Origin: Afipia sp.
GTDB taxonomy: Bacteria > Pseudomonadota > Alphaproteobacteria > Rhizobiales > Xanthobacteraceae
NCBI GenBank assembly: GCA_020056155.1
Contig: JAGVII010000495.1
Span: 1 to 7,822 of the forward strand
Length of the DNA stretch: 7,822 nucleotides
Direction: 5' to 3'
Shown here: in pieces, positions 1 through 6,299 of the stretch
Layout of the letters: every line of letters starts with the position of its first letter
How positions within the stretch are numbered: position 1 is the first letter of the stretch
Notes under the pieces: generated by a model
The model's database searches: none
Told to the model about the DNA's origin: nothing
What the model saw: the letters and a program-made list of their open reading frames with translations, nothing else
Made by a program: the position numbers and the translations under genes

Positions 1-2545
1 CGATGGAAATATTGAGACCGTGGCCGAGCCCGATCATGGCGCGGATAATGGCCGCGGACTGCGTGTTGCGTCCGAGATTCATCACGAAAGTGCGGTCGAT
101 CTTGATCTTGTCGAACGGGAACGCCTGCAGGTAGGTCAGCGAGGAATAGCCGCTGCCGAAATCGTCCATCGCGATCCGCACGCCGAGCGCCTTCAGCCGC
201 CGCAGCAGCGACAGGCCGCGGTCGAAATCCTCGATCAGCACGCCTTCGGTAATCTCAAGCTCCAGCCGGCCGGGCGCCAGACCGGTCTCGAGCAGAATGG
301 AATGGACCAGCCCGACCAGATCGCCGTGCATGAACTGGGCCGGCGACAGATTGACCGCGATCTGCAGATCCCTCGGCCACGACGCCGCCTCGCGGCAGGC
401 CTGGCGCAGAATCCACTCGCCCATTTCGACGATCAGGCCGCTTTCTTCCGCCAGCGGAATGAAATCGCTCGGCGGCACGAAGCCACGTATCGGATGGGTC
501 CACCGCGCCAGCGCCTCGAAGCCGAGAACATGATCGGTCCTCATCTTGTGACGCGCACGGGCCTGCGGCTGATAGTGCAGCGACAGTTCGCCGTTCCGGA
601 TTGCGGTCGACAGGTCCTGATGCAGCGCGCGCCGGTCGCGCAGCTGCTGGTCGAGTTCCATATCAAAGAAGTTGATCGAGCCGCGCGCTTTCGTCTTGGC
701 GCGGAACAGGGCGGCATCGGCGTTGGTAAGCAGCGTTTCCGCATCGCGGCCGTTGCGTGGATAGACCGAGATACCGATGGTGAGGCCGATGTGGACCGCC
801 CGGCCCTCGAACATAAATTCGGTCTGCATCGATTGCATCAACCGCGCGGCAAGCGCCTTCGCGGAATCGGGCTGCACGCCATCGATGATCAGGCCGAACT
901 CGTCGCCGCTCAGGCGCGCGACGACGCCGCCGGAGATGACGGATTCGAGGCGGCGCGAGAATTCGATCAGCAACTGGTCGCCGACCTCGTGGCCAAACAC
1001 ATCGTTGATTTCCTTCAGGCGATCGAGGTCGAGCGACAGCACCGCGAACTCCTCGTCGGTGTCCTCGCAGGCGTCGATCATCTGTTCCAGCGCCTGCAGG
1101 AACGCGGCGCGGTTGGGCAACTCGGTCAGCGCATCGTGATAGGCCATGTGGGCCATGCGCGATTCGGTTTCGCGGCGATCCGTGATGTCTTCGTTGGTCT
1201 TGATCAGATACTGCGGCTCACCGGCCTCATCGAGCACGGTGACGCGCCGGGTCAGGAACAGGCGCAGCCCGTTTTCGGTCTGGATCGGATGCTCTTCTGT
1301 GACGACGCCCTTCTTGCGGACGGCGTCATCGTCGCGCTTGCGGATGAGCCTCACGTCGGCGGGATTGTAGATATCCTCGACGGTGGAGCCGATGACGTCC
1401 TCGCGCCTCCGGCCCAGCATCGCCTCGGCGGTGCGATTGGCGAGGACGTACTGATCGTCGCTCAACCGCTTGACCATGAGCGAGACAGGAATGTTGTCGA
1501 CGACGAGTTCGAGGAACTTCTTCGCGCCCTGGATTTCGCGCGACAGCGACCTGCGATCGGTCACGTCTTCGAACAGGGCAACCAGGAACTCCGGCCTGCC
1601 CTTTTCGTCGCGCGCGATCATGCGGTTGCAGGCAACCTGGCGCATGCGGCCGCCAAGCTCGATAAGCAGTTCGGTTCGCGTCTGCCCCGTGGGCGACGCA
1701 ATCGCATCACGATCCGCATGCGCGACGGCCACCGCGGCGTCAGGCACGTAAACCTTTTCGGCGGTGTAACCGATAATCTGGTCGCGACTCAGGCCGGAGA
1801 ACTGTTCAAACGCACGGTTGGCGAGAATGTATCTGCCGTCCTCGATGCTCTTGACTGCGACGCAGACCGGAATGTTGTCGATCACCGATTCAAGGAAGTT
1901 CTTGGTGGTGGCAAGCTGCCGGGACAGCTTGCGCTGCGCCGTGCAGTCCTCGTGCGTCGATACCGTTCCGCCGTTGGCCAGCGTTCGATGCTTGATGACG
2001 ACCGAGCGGCCATCGGAAAGCTCGCAGACGTGCCCCTCCGGGTGCTCAACGTTGCGATAGTAAGTGTCGAGCAACCCATCGAACGTGCCGCGTTGCTTCC
2101 GCAGATCCAGAAGATCTGGACCGGTCATGCCGGGAAAGAGATCGAAGCGGTCGAGCCCATAGATTTCCAGGTAACGATCGTTACAGAACACGACGCGCTT
2201 GTGCGCATCGAGCATGACGATACCGGTGGTCAGGTTGTTCAGGGCGCTGGAGACGAAGGCCGCGCGACGGATATTGGCGTGACGCGCACGGCGGAGCGCG
2301 GTCGAGATCCACAAGATAACGGCGGCGAGGAACGCCACGATTACAAAGCCGCCGATCACGATCTGCCAGATCATGGCGGTTTGCGCGGTGTCCGCCACGG
2401 CAGCCGAGAACGTGCCATCCGGATTGGCGACGATCTGCGCAGCCGCACGTCCCGGCGCCAAAATCGAGGCGCACGCGCACGCAACGGCCCACACCGGGCT
2501 CGCTGTGGTAGCTCGTGCTTGCTTCTGCCAGCCGGTCATTACCAT
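1..2545 (-). CDS. Membrane-anchored PAS-PAS-PAS-GGDEF-EAL c-di-GMP protein, C-terminus cut by window edge
   Basis: This gene runs off the left edge; about 846 residues are visible, numbered here from the ATG at 2539. An ATG two codons earlier (2545) is equally possible, and neither has a strong ribosome-binding site. Order: hydrophobic signal-like segment with AAAQ (about 13-35), one membrane helix (about 57-80), PAS 1 (about 95-200), PAS 2 (about 213-330), PAS 3 (about 340-455), GGDEF (about 465-625) and EAL (from about 645). The EAL residues look complete: E675 in GFEALARW, N730 in VNLS, E762 in LELEITE, D792-D793 in DDFGSGYSS and K813 in KIKIDR. The window stops just before the expected AEGVET loop. 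The GGDEF signature is SGDEF (544-548), and the RxxD inhibitory site is absent (ISGG at that spacing). A phosphodiesterase that breaks down c-di-GMP in response to PAS-sensed signals is the best guess. SGDEF could be weakly active or only regulatory. The domain calls are secure; the signal sensed is unknown. Confidence 0.93.
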   Translation of the reverse strand, partial: MVMTGWQKQARATTASPVWAVACACASILAPGRAAAQIVANPDGTFSAAVADTAQTAMIWQIVIGGFVIVAFLAAVILWISTALRRARHANIRRAAFVSSALNNLTTGIVMLDAHKRVVFCNDRYLEIYGLDRFDLFPGMTGPDLLDLRKQRGTFDGLLDTYYRNVEHPEGHVCELSDGRSVVIKHRTLANGGTVSTHEDCTAQRKLSRQLATTKNFLESVIDNIPVCVAVKSIEDGRYILANRAFEQFSGLSRDQIIGYTAEKVYVPDAAVAVAHADRDAIASPTGQTRTELLIELGGRMRQVACNRMIARDEKGRPEFLVALFEDVTDRRSLSREIQGAKKFLELVVDNIPVSLMVKRLSDDQYVLANRTAEAMLGRRREDVIGSTVEDIYNPADVRLIRKRDDDAVRKKGVVTEEHPIQTENGLRLFLTRRVTVLDEAGEPQYLIKTNEDITDRRETESRMAHMAYHDALTELPNRAAFLQALEQMIDACEDTDEEFAVLSLDLDRLKEINDVFGHEVGDQLLIEFSRRLESVISGGVVARLSGDEFGLIIDGVQPDSAKALAARLMQSMQTEFMFEGRAVHIGLTIGISVYPRNGRDAETLLTNADAALFRAKTKARGSINFFDMELDQQLRDRRALHQDLSTAIRNGELSLHYQPQARARHKMRTDHVLGFEALARWTHPIRGFVPPSDFIPLAEESGLIVEMGEWILRQACREAASWPRDLQIAVNLSPAQFMHGDLVGLVHSILLETGLAPGRLELEITEGVLIEDFDRGLSLLRRLKALGVRIAMDDFGSGYSSLTYLQAFPFDKIKIDRTFVMNLGRNTQSAAIIRAMIGLGHGLNISI

Positions 2546-2748
2546 TCCGCGGAATTCTTCGTCCGCAGTCTCTGGTTGTACCTCTTTGGATCGGGTAAAC
2601 GCGTACGCGCAGGCCGCCGACAAGTGACTTAAATGCGGGCAATTGGCCTTGTATGCTTAACCAAGTTCTAATGCAGAGTGCATCGCAGCGCCGCTCACTG
2701 GACACAAAATGAGCAGAGAAAAAACCATCCCGGCAAAGCGGACCATCG
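2546..2748. promoter_or_regulatory. Divergent intergenic region between the PAS-GGDEF-EAL gene and the oxidoreductase gene
   Basis: This roughly 200-bp gap separates two divergent genes, so both promoters should lie here. I see no convincing -35/-10 pair. Two dyads could be operators: ATGCA-GAG-TGCAT at 2671-2683, and the perfect 12-bp palindrome ATTCCGCGGAAT at 2544-2555, which overlaps the upstream start codon of the minus-strand gene. Both are short enough to be chance. Placing the promoters here is inferred from gene orientation alone. Confidence 0.35.
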
Positions 2749-3858
2749 ATGGACAGCGTTGAGTGTGTGGTGGTCGGCGCCGGGGTCGTGGGCCTCGCCG
2801 CCGCGCGGCGGCTGGCGCAGGCCGGTCTGGAAGTCGTGGTGGTCGAGGCCGCCGGCGATATCGGGACCGGAACGTCCTCGCGCAACAGTGAGGTGATCCA
2901 CGCCGGAATCTATTATCCCGCAGGAAGCCTGATGGCGCGCCTGTGCGTCGCCGGCAAACAGGCACTCTATAACTATTGCGACGAACACGGCGTGCCGTAC
3001 CGCCGCTGCGGCAAGCTGATCGTGGCAACCGCAGCCCATGAGGACGAGAAGCTTGTTTCGATCAAATCGCACGCCGAAGCCAACGGCGTGGACGATATGC
3101 GCGTGCTGTCAGCCGCCGAGGCGCGCGCGCTGGAGCCAGCGCTGCATTGCACCGGCGCATTGCTGTCGCCGTCCACCGGCATCGTCGACAGCCACGCCTA
3201 CATGCTGGCGCTGCGCGGCGAGATCGAAGACTCCGGCGGAGCGCTCGCATTTCATGCGCCGCTTTTGCGCGCAAAAGCCGTTCGGGAAGGTTTTGAAGTC
3301 GAGATCGGCGGCGATGCGCCCACGACGCTGCGATGCCGTGTGCTGGTCAATTCGGCGGGGCTCAGCGCGCCCGCCGTCGCCCGCGCCATTGACGGCATGC
3401 CGTCCGAGCGCATCCCGGCCAGCTATTACGCCAAGGGAAATTATTTCAGTTGCAGCACGCGCGCGCCGTTCTCGCACCTGATCTATCCGGTGCCGGAGCC
3501 GGGCGGCCTTGGCGTCCATCTGACCATCGATCTCGGTGGTCAGGCGAAGTTCGGACCGGACGTGGAATGGGTCGATAGCCTCGACTACGCCGTGGACCCG
3601 GCGCGGGCCGAGCGGTTTTACCCGGCGATCCGGCGCTACTGGCCGACGCTGCCGGATGGTGCTCTGGCACCGAGTTATTCCGGAATCCGGCCCAAGATCG
3701 TGCCGCCCGCCATCGCCCGGCAGGATTTCGTGATCCAAGGACCGCAGGACCATGGCCTTGCGGGACTGGTCAACCTGTTCGGGATTGAGTCACCCGGCCT
3801 CACGTCATCCCTCGCCATCGCGGACGAAGTCGCGCGCGCCGCCGGAGTCCAGGCGTAG
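2749..3858 (+). CDS. FAD-dependent oxidoreductase, L-2-hydroxyglutarate oxidase-like (DAO fold)
   Basis: The product is 369 residues. The N-terminus has a Rossmann dinucleotide-binding motif (G10-A-G-V-V-G15) followed by an acidic strand end (VVVVEA, E33) that would bind the ribose of FAD. Next comes the [14 protein letters not shown] block (43-56), typical of L-2-hydroxyglutarate dehydrogenase/oxidase relatives in the D-amino-acid-oxidase superfamily. The C-terminus has SGIRPK and [17 protein letters not shown], matching the closing FAD-contact segment of that family. There is no signal peptide or membrane helix, so it is probably cytosolic or peripheral at the membrane, passing electrons to a quinone or to oxygen. 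Length is slightly under the usual 400 or so. The ATG lacks a strong Shine-Dalgarno, but the GxGxxG motif so close to it supports this start. The substrate is not proven: related oxidases use other 2-hydroxy or amino acids, and the neighbours give no pathway hint. The fold and family are firm; the L-2-hydroxyglutarate assignment is moderate. Confidence 0.9.
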   Translation: MDSVECVVVGAGVVGLAAARRLAQAGLEVVVVEAAGDIGTGTSSRNSEVIHAGIYYPAGSLMARLCVAGKQALYNYCDEHGVPYRRCGKLIVATAAHEDEKLVSIKSHAEANGVDDMRVLSAAEARALEPALHCTGALLSPSTGIVDSHAYMLALRGEIEDSGGALAFHAPLLRAKAVREGFEVEIGGDAPTTLRCRVLVNSAGLSAPAVARAIDGMPSERIPASYYAKGNYFSCSTRAPFSHLIYPVPEPGGLGVHLTIDLGGQAKFGPDVEWVDSLDYAVDPARAERFYPAIRRYWPTLPDGALAPSYSGIRPKIVPPAIARQDFVIQGPQDHGLAGLVNLFGIESPGLTSSLAIADEVARAAGVQA

Positions 3859-3864
3859 CCGGTT

Positions 3865-3893
3865 CTCGCAACGGCAACTGTTGCCGTTACGAG
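3865..3893. terminator. Hairpin between convergent genes, probable bidirectional terminator
   Basis: Arms CTCGCAACGGCA and TGCCGTTACGAG pair with one mismatch around a five-base loop. The hairpin starts 7 bases after the oxidoreductase stop and lies about 43 bases from the end of the convergent YdcH gene. No run of T follows on either strand, so it is not a classic intrinsic terminator; it could stabilise 3' ends or assist termination. Confidence 0.55.
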
Positions 3894-3935
3894 CATCGCC
3901 TTGAACTGCCGGAAGGATTCCGTCGATGGAGGGGT

Positions 3936-4112
3936 TCAGTGGACCGTTGCGAGCTTGATGCGCTCGATTTGGTCCTTGAGCACCAGCTTGCGGCGCTTCA
4001 GTTCGATAATCTGGAGGTCGTCGGTGGAAAGATGCTGGAGAGCATCGTGCAATTCGTTTTCCAGAACTTCGTGTTTACGTTCCAGTTCAACGAGATGCGC
4101 CTGAATTGCCAT
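3936..4112 (-). CDS. YdcH/DUF465 family small helical protein (copy 1)
   Basis: The 58-residue product starts MAIQAHLVELERKH and ends ERIKLATVH. The frame stays open upstream to 4163, but the ATG at 4112 is chosen because AGGAG sits seven bases ahead of it and the family profile begins near there. It is almost entirely charged, heptad-like helix, with the family's hallmark second-helix pattern: LSTDDLQIIELKRRKLVLKD matches the usual D-x-x-(I/L)-x-x-L-K-x-x-K-L-x-L-K-D. DUF465 proteins are short antiparallel helical hairpins with no established biochemical role; some are in stress regulons. It is convergent with the upstream oxidoreductase gene and divergent from a second family member at 4550-4756. 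Its mRNA leader would carry the REP-like palindromes at 4155-4260 if transcription starts above them. Family assignment is firm; function unknown. Confidence 0.88.
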   Translation of the reverse strand: MAIQAHLVELERKHEVLENELHDALQHLSTDDLQIIELKRRKLVLKDQIERIKLATVH

Positions 4113-4154
4113 AAGAAGTCTCCTGTGTAAGTGGACCTCAGATCGGACAAAGCA

Positions 4155-4196
4155 CGTTTTCAAGCGAAGTGGCGTCCGGTTCGCGTGAAGAAAACG
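4155..4196. repeat. REP-like nested palindrome, unit A of an inverted pair
   Basis: Outer arms CGTTTTC (4155-4161) and GAAAACG (4190-4196) enclose inner arms GCGAA (4164-4168) and TTCGC (4180-4184), with core GTGGCGTCCGG between them. The same core type, GTGG-N3-(A)CCGG, occurs in opposite orientation at 4220-4260. The design is that of bacterial intergenic palindromic repeats. That it is repeated across the genome is inference from style. Confidence 0.6.
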
Positions 4197-4219
4197 CGCT
4201 CCTCTTTCTCAGTAGGAGT

Positions 4220-4260
4220 AAATTCGTGCGCAAAACCGGTATCCCACTTTTGCTGAATTT
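4220..4260. repeat. REP-like nested palindrome, unit B of an inverted pair
   Basis: Outer arms AAATTC (4220-4225) and GAATTT (4255-4260) enclose GCAAAA (4230-4235) and TTTTGC (4248-4253). Read on the minus strand, the centre is GTGGGATACCGG, close to unit A's GTGGCGTCCGG. Units A and B can therefore also pair with each other as a long imperfect hairpin across a loop of about 30-40 bases. Such pairs resemble the bacterial interspersed mosaic elements built from two REPs. Confidence 0.6.
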
Positions 4261-4549
4261 GCTCCGGACGGTTAAGTCTACATGACAGGAGCCGTCTGTC
4301 GACAGCGGAGTAGAGAACAGCCTTTCAAAATTTTCGCATACAAGGGAAACGAATTGTGAGGGAACCTTTCCCGCGTTACCGTCGCTGACGGAGTGGATTT
4401 GGCATTCGCCACCTGCCCGCCGCGAGTCCGCGAAGCGAATGTTAAAATCGGGCCACTAGAGTTGGTAACGATTTTCTGCAATGACAATCATGCAGTTGCG
4501 TTCAGCGATACTTAGCTGAAGTCCGGACGATTTTTAGTCAACGACGGTT
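4261..4549. other. Gene-free stretch upstream of the second YdcH gene
   Basis: Together with the repeats at 4155-4260 this makes a 437-bp gap between two divergent genes. No open frame here has convincing codon use or a ribosome-binding site. Short dyads are visible: GGGAA-CCT-TTCCC at about 4360-4372, CCGTC-GCT-GACGG at about 4379-4391, and TTCAGC-N8-GCTGAA at 4501-4520. The last lies about 30 bases before the YdcH start and could be an operator. The AT content is higher than in the flanking genes. It presumably holds the promoter for the gene at 4550, but I cannot place one with confidence. Confidence 0.4.
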
Positions 4550-4756
4550 ATGGTAGATCAGGACAACAACGAATTTGCGCTTGAACTGGCGCAATTGCAG
4601 CAGGAGCATCGCGATCTGGACGCCGCCATCGAGGCGCTGCATCAGTCGCCCGCGCCGGACCTGCTCAGATTGCAGCGTTTGAAAAAACGCAAGCTGCAGT
4701 TGCGTGACCGGATTTCCTTCATCGAAGACCAGATCACCCCCGACATCATCGCCTGA
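4550..4756 (+). CDS. YdcH/DUF465 family small helical protein (copy 2)
   Basis: The 68-residue product is all helical and highly charged. Its centre, LLRLQRLKKRKLQLRDRISFIED, carries the DUF465 second-helix pattern (L-K-K-x-K-L-x-L-x-D) and aligns with copy 1 (IIELKRRKLVLKDQIERI). The first helix, LELAQLQQEHRDLDAAIEAL, matches the ELxxxHxxLxxxI pattern. Compared with copy 1 it has about eight extra N-terminal residues (VDQDNNEF) and a short ITPDIIA tail. The ATG lacks a clear Shine-Dalgarno (only GACGG nearby), but the frame closes tightly around the domain. Biochemical function is unknown for the family. It is divergent from copy 1 and convergent with the diguanylate cyclase, leaving only 27 bases between stops. 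The two copies are probably an old duplication. Family call is firm. Confidence 0.87.
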   Translation: MVDQDNNEFALELAQLQQEHRDLDAAIEALHQSPAPDLLRLQRLKKRKLQLRDRISFIEDQITPDIIA

Positions 4757-4758
4757 TT

Positions 4759-4772
4759 GGCGGCACGCCGCC
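4759..4772. terminator. Short GC hairpin between convergent genes
   Basis: GGCGG-CACG-CCGCC lies three bases after the stop of the second YdcH gene and 12 bases from the end of the convergent cyclase gene. No T-tract follows. It is the only candidate transcription end in this 27-base gap; in GC-rich DNA such a stem can arise by chance. Confidence 0.35.
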
Positions 4773-4783
4773 GCAGGATGATG

Positions 4784-5551
4784 TCAGAGCGCCGCAAGCA
4801 CACGGCCCCGCCGCAATGTCTTTTGCGCATACATCGCGCGATCCGCAGCCACCATCACCGACGCGGCATCGTCCGCAGCCCCGATCAGCGCGATGCCCGC
4901 GGATGCGCCGGCGACCACCGACCGGCCCCTGAAAACGAACGTCAGGCGGTCGATGGCCTCTTCCAGAGCCGCCGCTTTCGCCAGTGCATCGGCTTCGGTC
5001 AAATTCCACAGCAAGAGGCCGAATTCGTCGCCGCCGAGACGGCCGACCACATCGGACGAGCGGACATGGCGCATCAGCACCGCGACCACGCCCTTGAGGA
5101 CGATATCGCCCGCCGCATGACCGAACGTGTCGTTGATCGGCTTGAGGCGATCGACGTCGAGCACGATCAGCGCGCCGCTGGCCTTGTAGCGGCGGATGTA
5201 GGCGATCGACCGGTCCAGTTCCCGCTCGAAGCCGCGGCGGTTGTAGATATTCAGCAGGAAATCGGTGTCGGCCCACGCCTGCAGTTCGTCGATCCGGGCC
5301 TGGGCCGCGGCGAGTTCCGCCTTCAGGGACGCGACCTGCCGCTTCGCCCTGGCCAGGGAAGCTGCCGCCGGTTTGGGGGTGGATTTCACCGGGGTGGTCT
5401 TCGGGCCGGACCTGGCGGCCGCTTTGCCAGCCGATTTGGTTCGGCCCGCGGCGCGCCGGGGCCGCTTCTTTGCCGCCGGACCCGGTGATGCCACTTTGCC
5501 GCGCGCTTTCTTCACGTTTCCGCCTTTAATCCGCTTGACCGGCACGGCCAT
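4784..5551 (-). CDS. GGDEF diguanylate cyclase with basic histone-H1-like N-terminal tail
   Basis: The product is 255 residues. Residues 1-65 are a low-complexity tail rich in Lys, Arg, Ala, Pro and Gly (KKAR, AAKKRPRRAAGR, SAGKAAAR, TTPVKSTPKPAAA) with about 19 basic residues; the first acidic residue is E79. Residues 66-95 form a coiled-coil-like helix, and 96-255 a GGDEF domain. The active site is intact: LDVDRLKPIND (131-141) holds the metal-binding Asp, and R-L-GGDEF ends at 177. The product-inhibition site RSSD (164-167) has standard spacing. The domain entry reads DTDFLLNIYNRRGF where families usually have D-x-LTGLxNRR. It should convert two GTP to c-di-GMP in the cytosol; the tail may bind DNA, RNA or another polyanion (inference). 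The ATG at 5551 has a poor ribosome-binding site. A GTG at 5515 preceded by AAAGGCGG is a good alternative and keeps most of the tail. Cyclase call firm, tail role open. Confidence 0.92.
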   Translation of the reverse strand: MAVPVKRIKGGNVKKARGKVASPGPAAKKRPRRAAGRTKSAGKAAARSGPKTTPVKSTPKPAAASLARAKRQVASLKAELAAAQARIDELQAWADTDFLLNIYNRRGFERELDRSIAYIRRYKASGALIVLDVDRLKPINDTFGHAAGDIVLKGVVAVLMRHVRSSDVVGRLGGDEFGLLLWNLTEADALAKAAALEEAIDRLTFVFRGRSVVAGASAGIALIGAADDAASVMVAADRAMYAQKTLRRGRVLAAL

Positions 5552-5577
5552 TCACCATGAAAGGATAACGGATTCGG

Positions 5578-5651
5578 CGAGTGTCCTAAATCCGTATTCA
5601 CCTCGTTTTGCCGCATTGCCGTAGCGACCTTCGGATTCGAAAGGACACTCG
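5578..5651. repeat. Intergenic palindromic repeat, related to the one at 6389-6453
   Basis: Arms CGAGTGTCCT (5578-5587) and AGGACACTCG (5642-5651) are perfectly complementary. They are extended inward by AATCCG (5589-5594) and CGGATT (5632-5637), leaving a loop of 37 bases. On the minus strand it begins GTCCTTTCGAATCCGA, matching 15 of 16 bases of the element before purK (6389-6404), and its other end also resembles that element. It lies in the region upstream of both the cyclase and purE. Confidence 0.72.
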
Positions 5652-5745
5652 AAATTATAGATTCTAGTGTGGTTTTGGTTCGCAATTCCGCTAAAGACCG
5701 CGCTGTAGACACAAGGCGGACGTACGACCCACCACACGAGTTAGC

Positions 5746-5773
5746 TTGCCACGCAGGGGCGCAACCCTATAAT
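5746..5773 (+). promoter_or_regulatory. Sigma70-type promoter for purE
   Basis: TTGCCA (5746-5751) and TATAAT (5768-5773) are separated by 16 bases, giving five of six and six of six matches to the housekeeping consensus. Transcription would start near 5780, leaving a pyrimidine-rich leader of about 30 bases before the purE ATG. It is the best promoter visible in the window and suits a constitutively needed biosynthetic gene. No purine riboswitch or clear repressor site is visible around it. Confidence 0.65.
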
Positions 5774-5810
5774 CCGCCCTCTTTTTCTGCTCTTTTTTCG
5801 AAGATTCCGC

Positions 5811-6299
5811 ATGACCGCCCCCGTTGCCATCATCATGGGAAGCCAGTCCGACTGGGATACCATGCGTCACGCCGCCGTGACCCTGACCGCGCTTGGCGTT
5901 GAACACGAGACGCGCATCGTCTCGGCGCACCGCACCCCCGAGCGGCTGTATGCCTTCGCCAAGGGGGCCAAGGCCGCCGGCCTTAAAGTCATCATTGCGG
6001 GCGCGGGCGGTGCGGCCCATCTGCCGGGCATGGCAGCGTCCCTGACAGAACTTCCGGTGTTCGGTGTTCCAGTGGAATCCAAGGCGCTGTCGGGCATCGA
6101 TTCCCTGTACTCCATTGTGCAAATGCCAGCCGGAATTCCGGTCGGCACCTTGGCGATTGGAAAGTCCGGCGCTATCAATGCCGCCCTGCTCGCCGCAAGC
6201 GTGCTGGCGCTCAACGATGCCGGCCTTGCAACCCGGCTTGCGACATGGCGCAAGCAGCAGACCGAGGCCGTAGGCGAGCGCCCAGAGGACGTAACCTAG
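5811..6299 (+). CDS. purE: N5-carboxyaminoimidazole ribonucleotide mutase (PurE, class I)
   Basis: PurE moves the carboxyl group of N5-CAIR to C4, giving CAIR in de novo purine synthesis, and works after PurK. The 162-residue length is normal for the bacterial class I enzyme, which forms an octamer in the cytosol. Diagnostic motifs are present: IMGSQSDW (8-15) for phosphate binding; SAHRTP (38-43) with the catalytic-region His40; [12 protein letters not shown] (63-74); [15 protein letters not shown] (85-99); and [14 protein letters not shown] (104-117). The ATG at 5811 immediately precedes the first strand; the ribosome-binding site is weak (GAAG). It is the first gene of a purE-purK pair, but the usual tight spacing is broken by 159 bases of palindromic repeats, and the stop TAG lies inside the left arm of the first one. 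The identification is secure. Confidence 0.98.
   Translation: MTAPVAIIMGSQSDWDTMRHAAVTLTALGVEHETRIVSAHRTPERLYAFAKGAKAAGLKVIIAGAGGAAHLPGMAASLTELPVFGVPVESKALSGIDSLYSIVQMPAGIPVGTLAIGKSGAINAALLAASVLALNDAGLATRLATWRKQQTEAVGERPEDVT

Noticed and set aside
20..2632. An 870-codon open frame on the plus strand
   Set aside because: It is the mirror of the minus-strand PAS-GGDEF-EAL gene. Its translation shows no domain, while the minus strand gives EAL, SGDEF and PAS motifs throughout. It stays open because of GC-biased third positions.
2709..2762. A 17-codon frame ([17 protein letters not shown]) overlapping the start of the oxidoreductase gene
   Set aside because: Its stop overlaps the downstream start, as for a leader peptide, but the ribosome-binding site is weak and there is no attenuation structure; too short to support.
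2181..2885. A 234-codon minus-strand open frame spanning the divergent intergenic region
   Set aside because: It overlaps the N-terminal coding part of the PAS-GGDEF-EAL gene in another frame and the start of the oxidoreductase gene; the composition is Arg/Thr/Ser-rich noise.
3109..3753. A 214-codon open frame on the minus strand
   Set aside because: It is a shadow of the FAD oxidoreductase gene, with no recognisable domain.
4335..4386. GGAAC (4361-4365) as a possible general-stress (EcfG-type) sigma factor promoter
   Set aside because: No CGTT lies 16-17 bases downstream on the plus strand; the minus-strand reading needs a mismatched -35 and an over-long leader.
4278..4487. A 69-codon minus-strand open frame in the gene-free stretch
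   Set aside because: No ribosome-binding site, no family resemblance, and codon use unlike the neighbours.
5654..5685. TATAAT on the minus strand (5659-5654) as a cyclase promoter
   Set aside because: The nearest -35-like hexamer (TTGCGA) is 20 bases away, too far for a normal spacer, so only an isolated -10 match remains.
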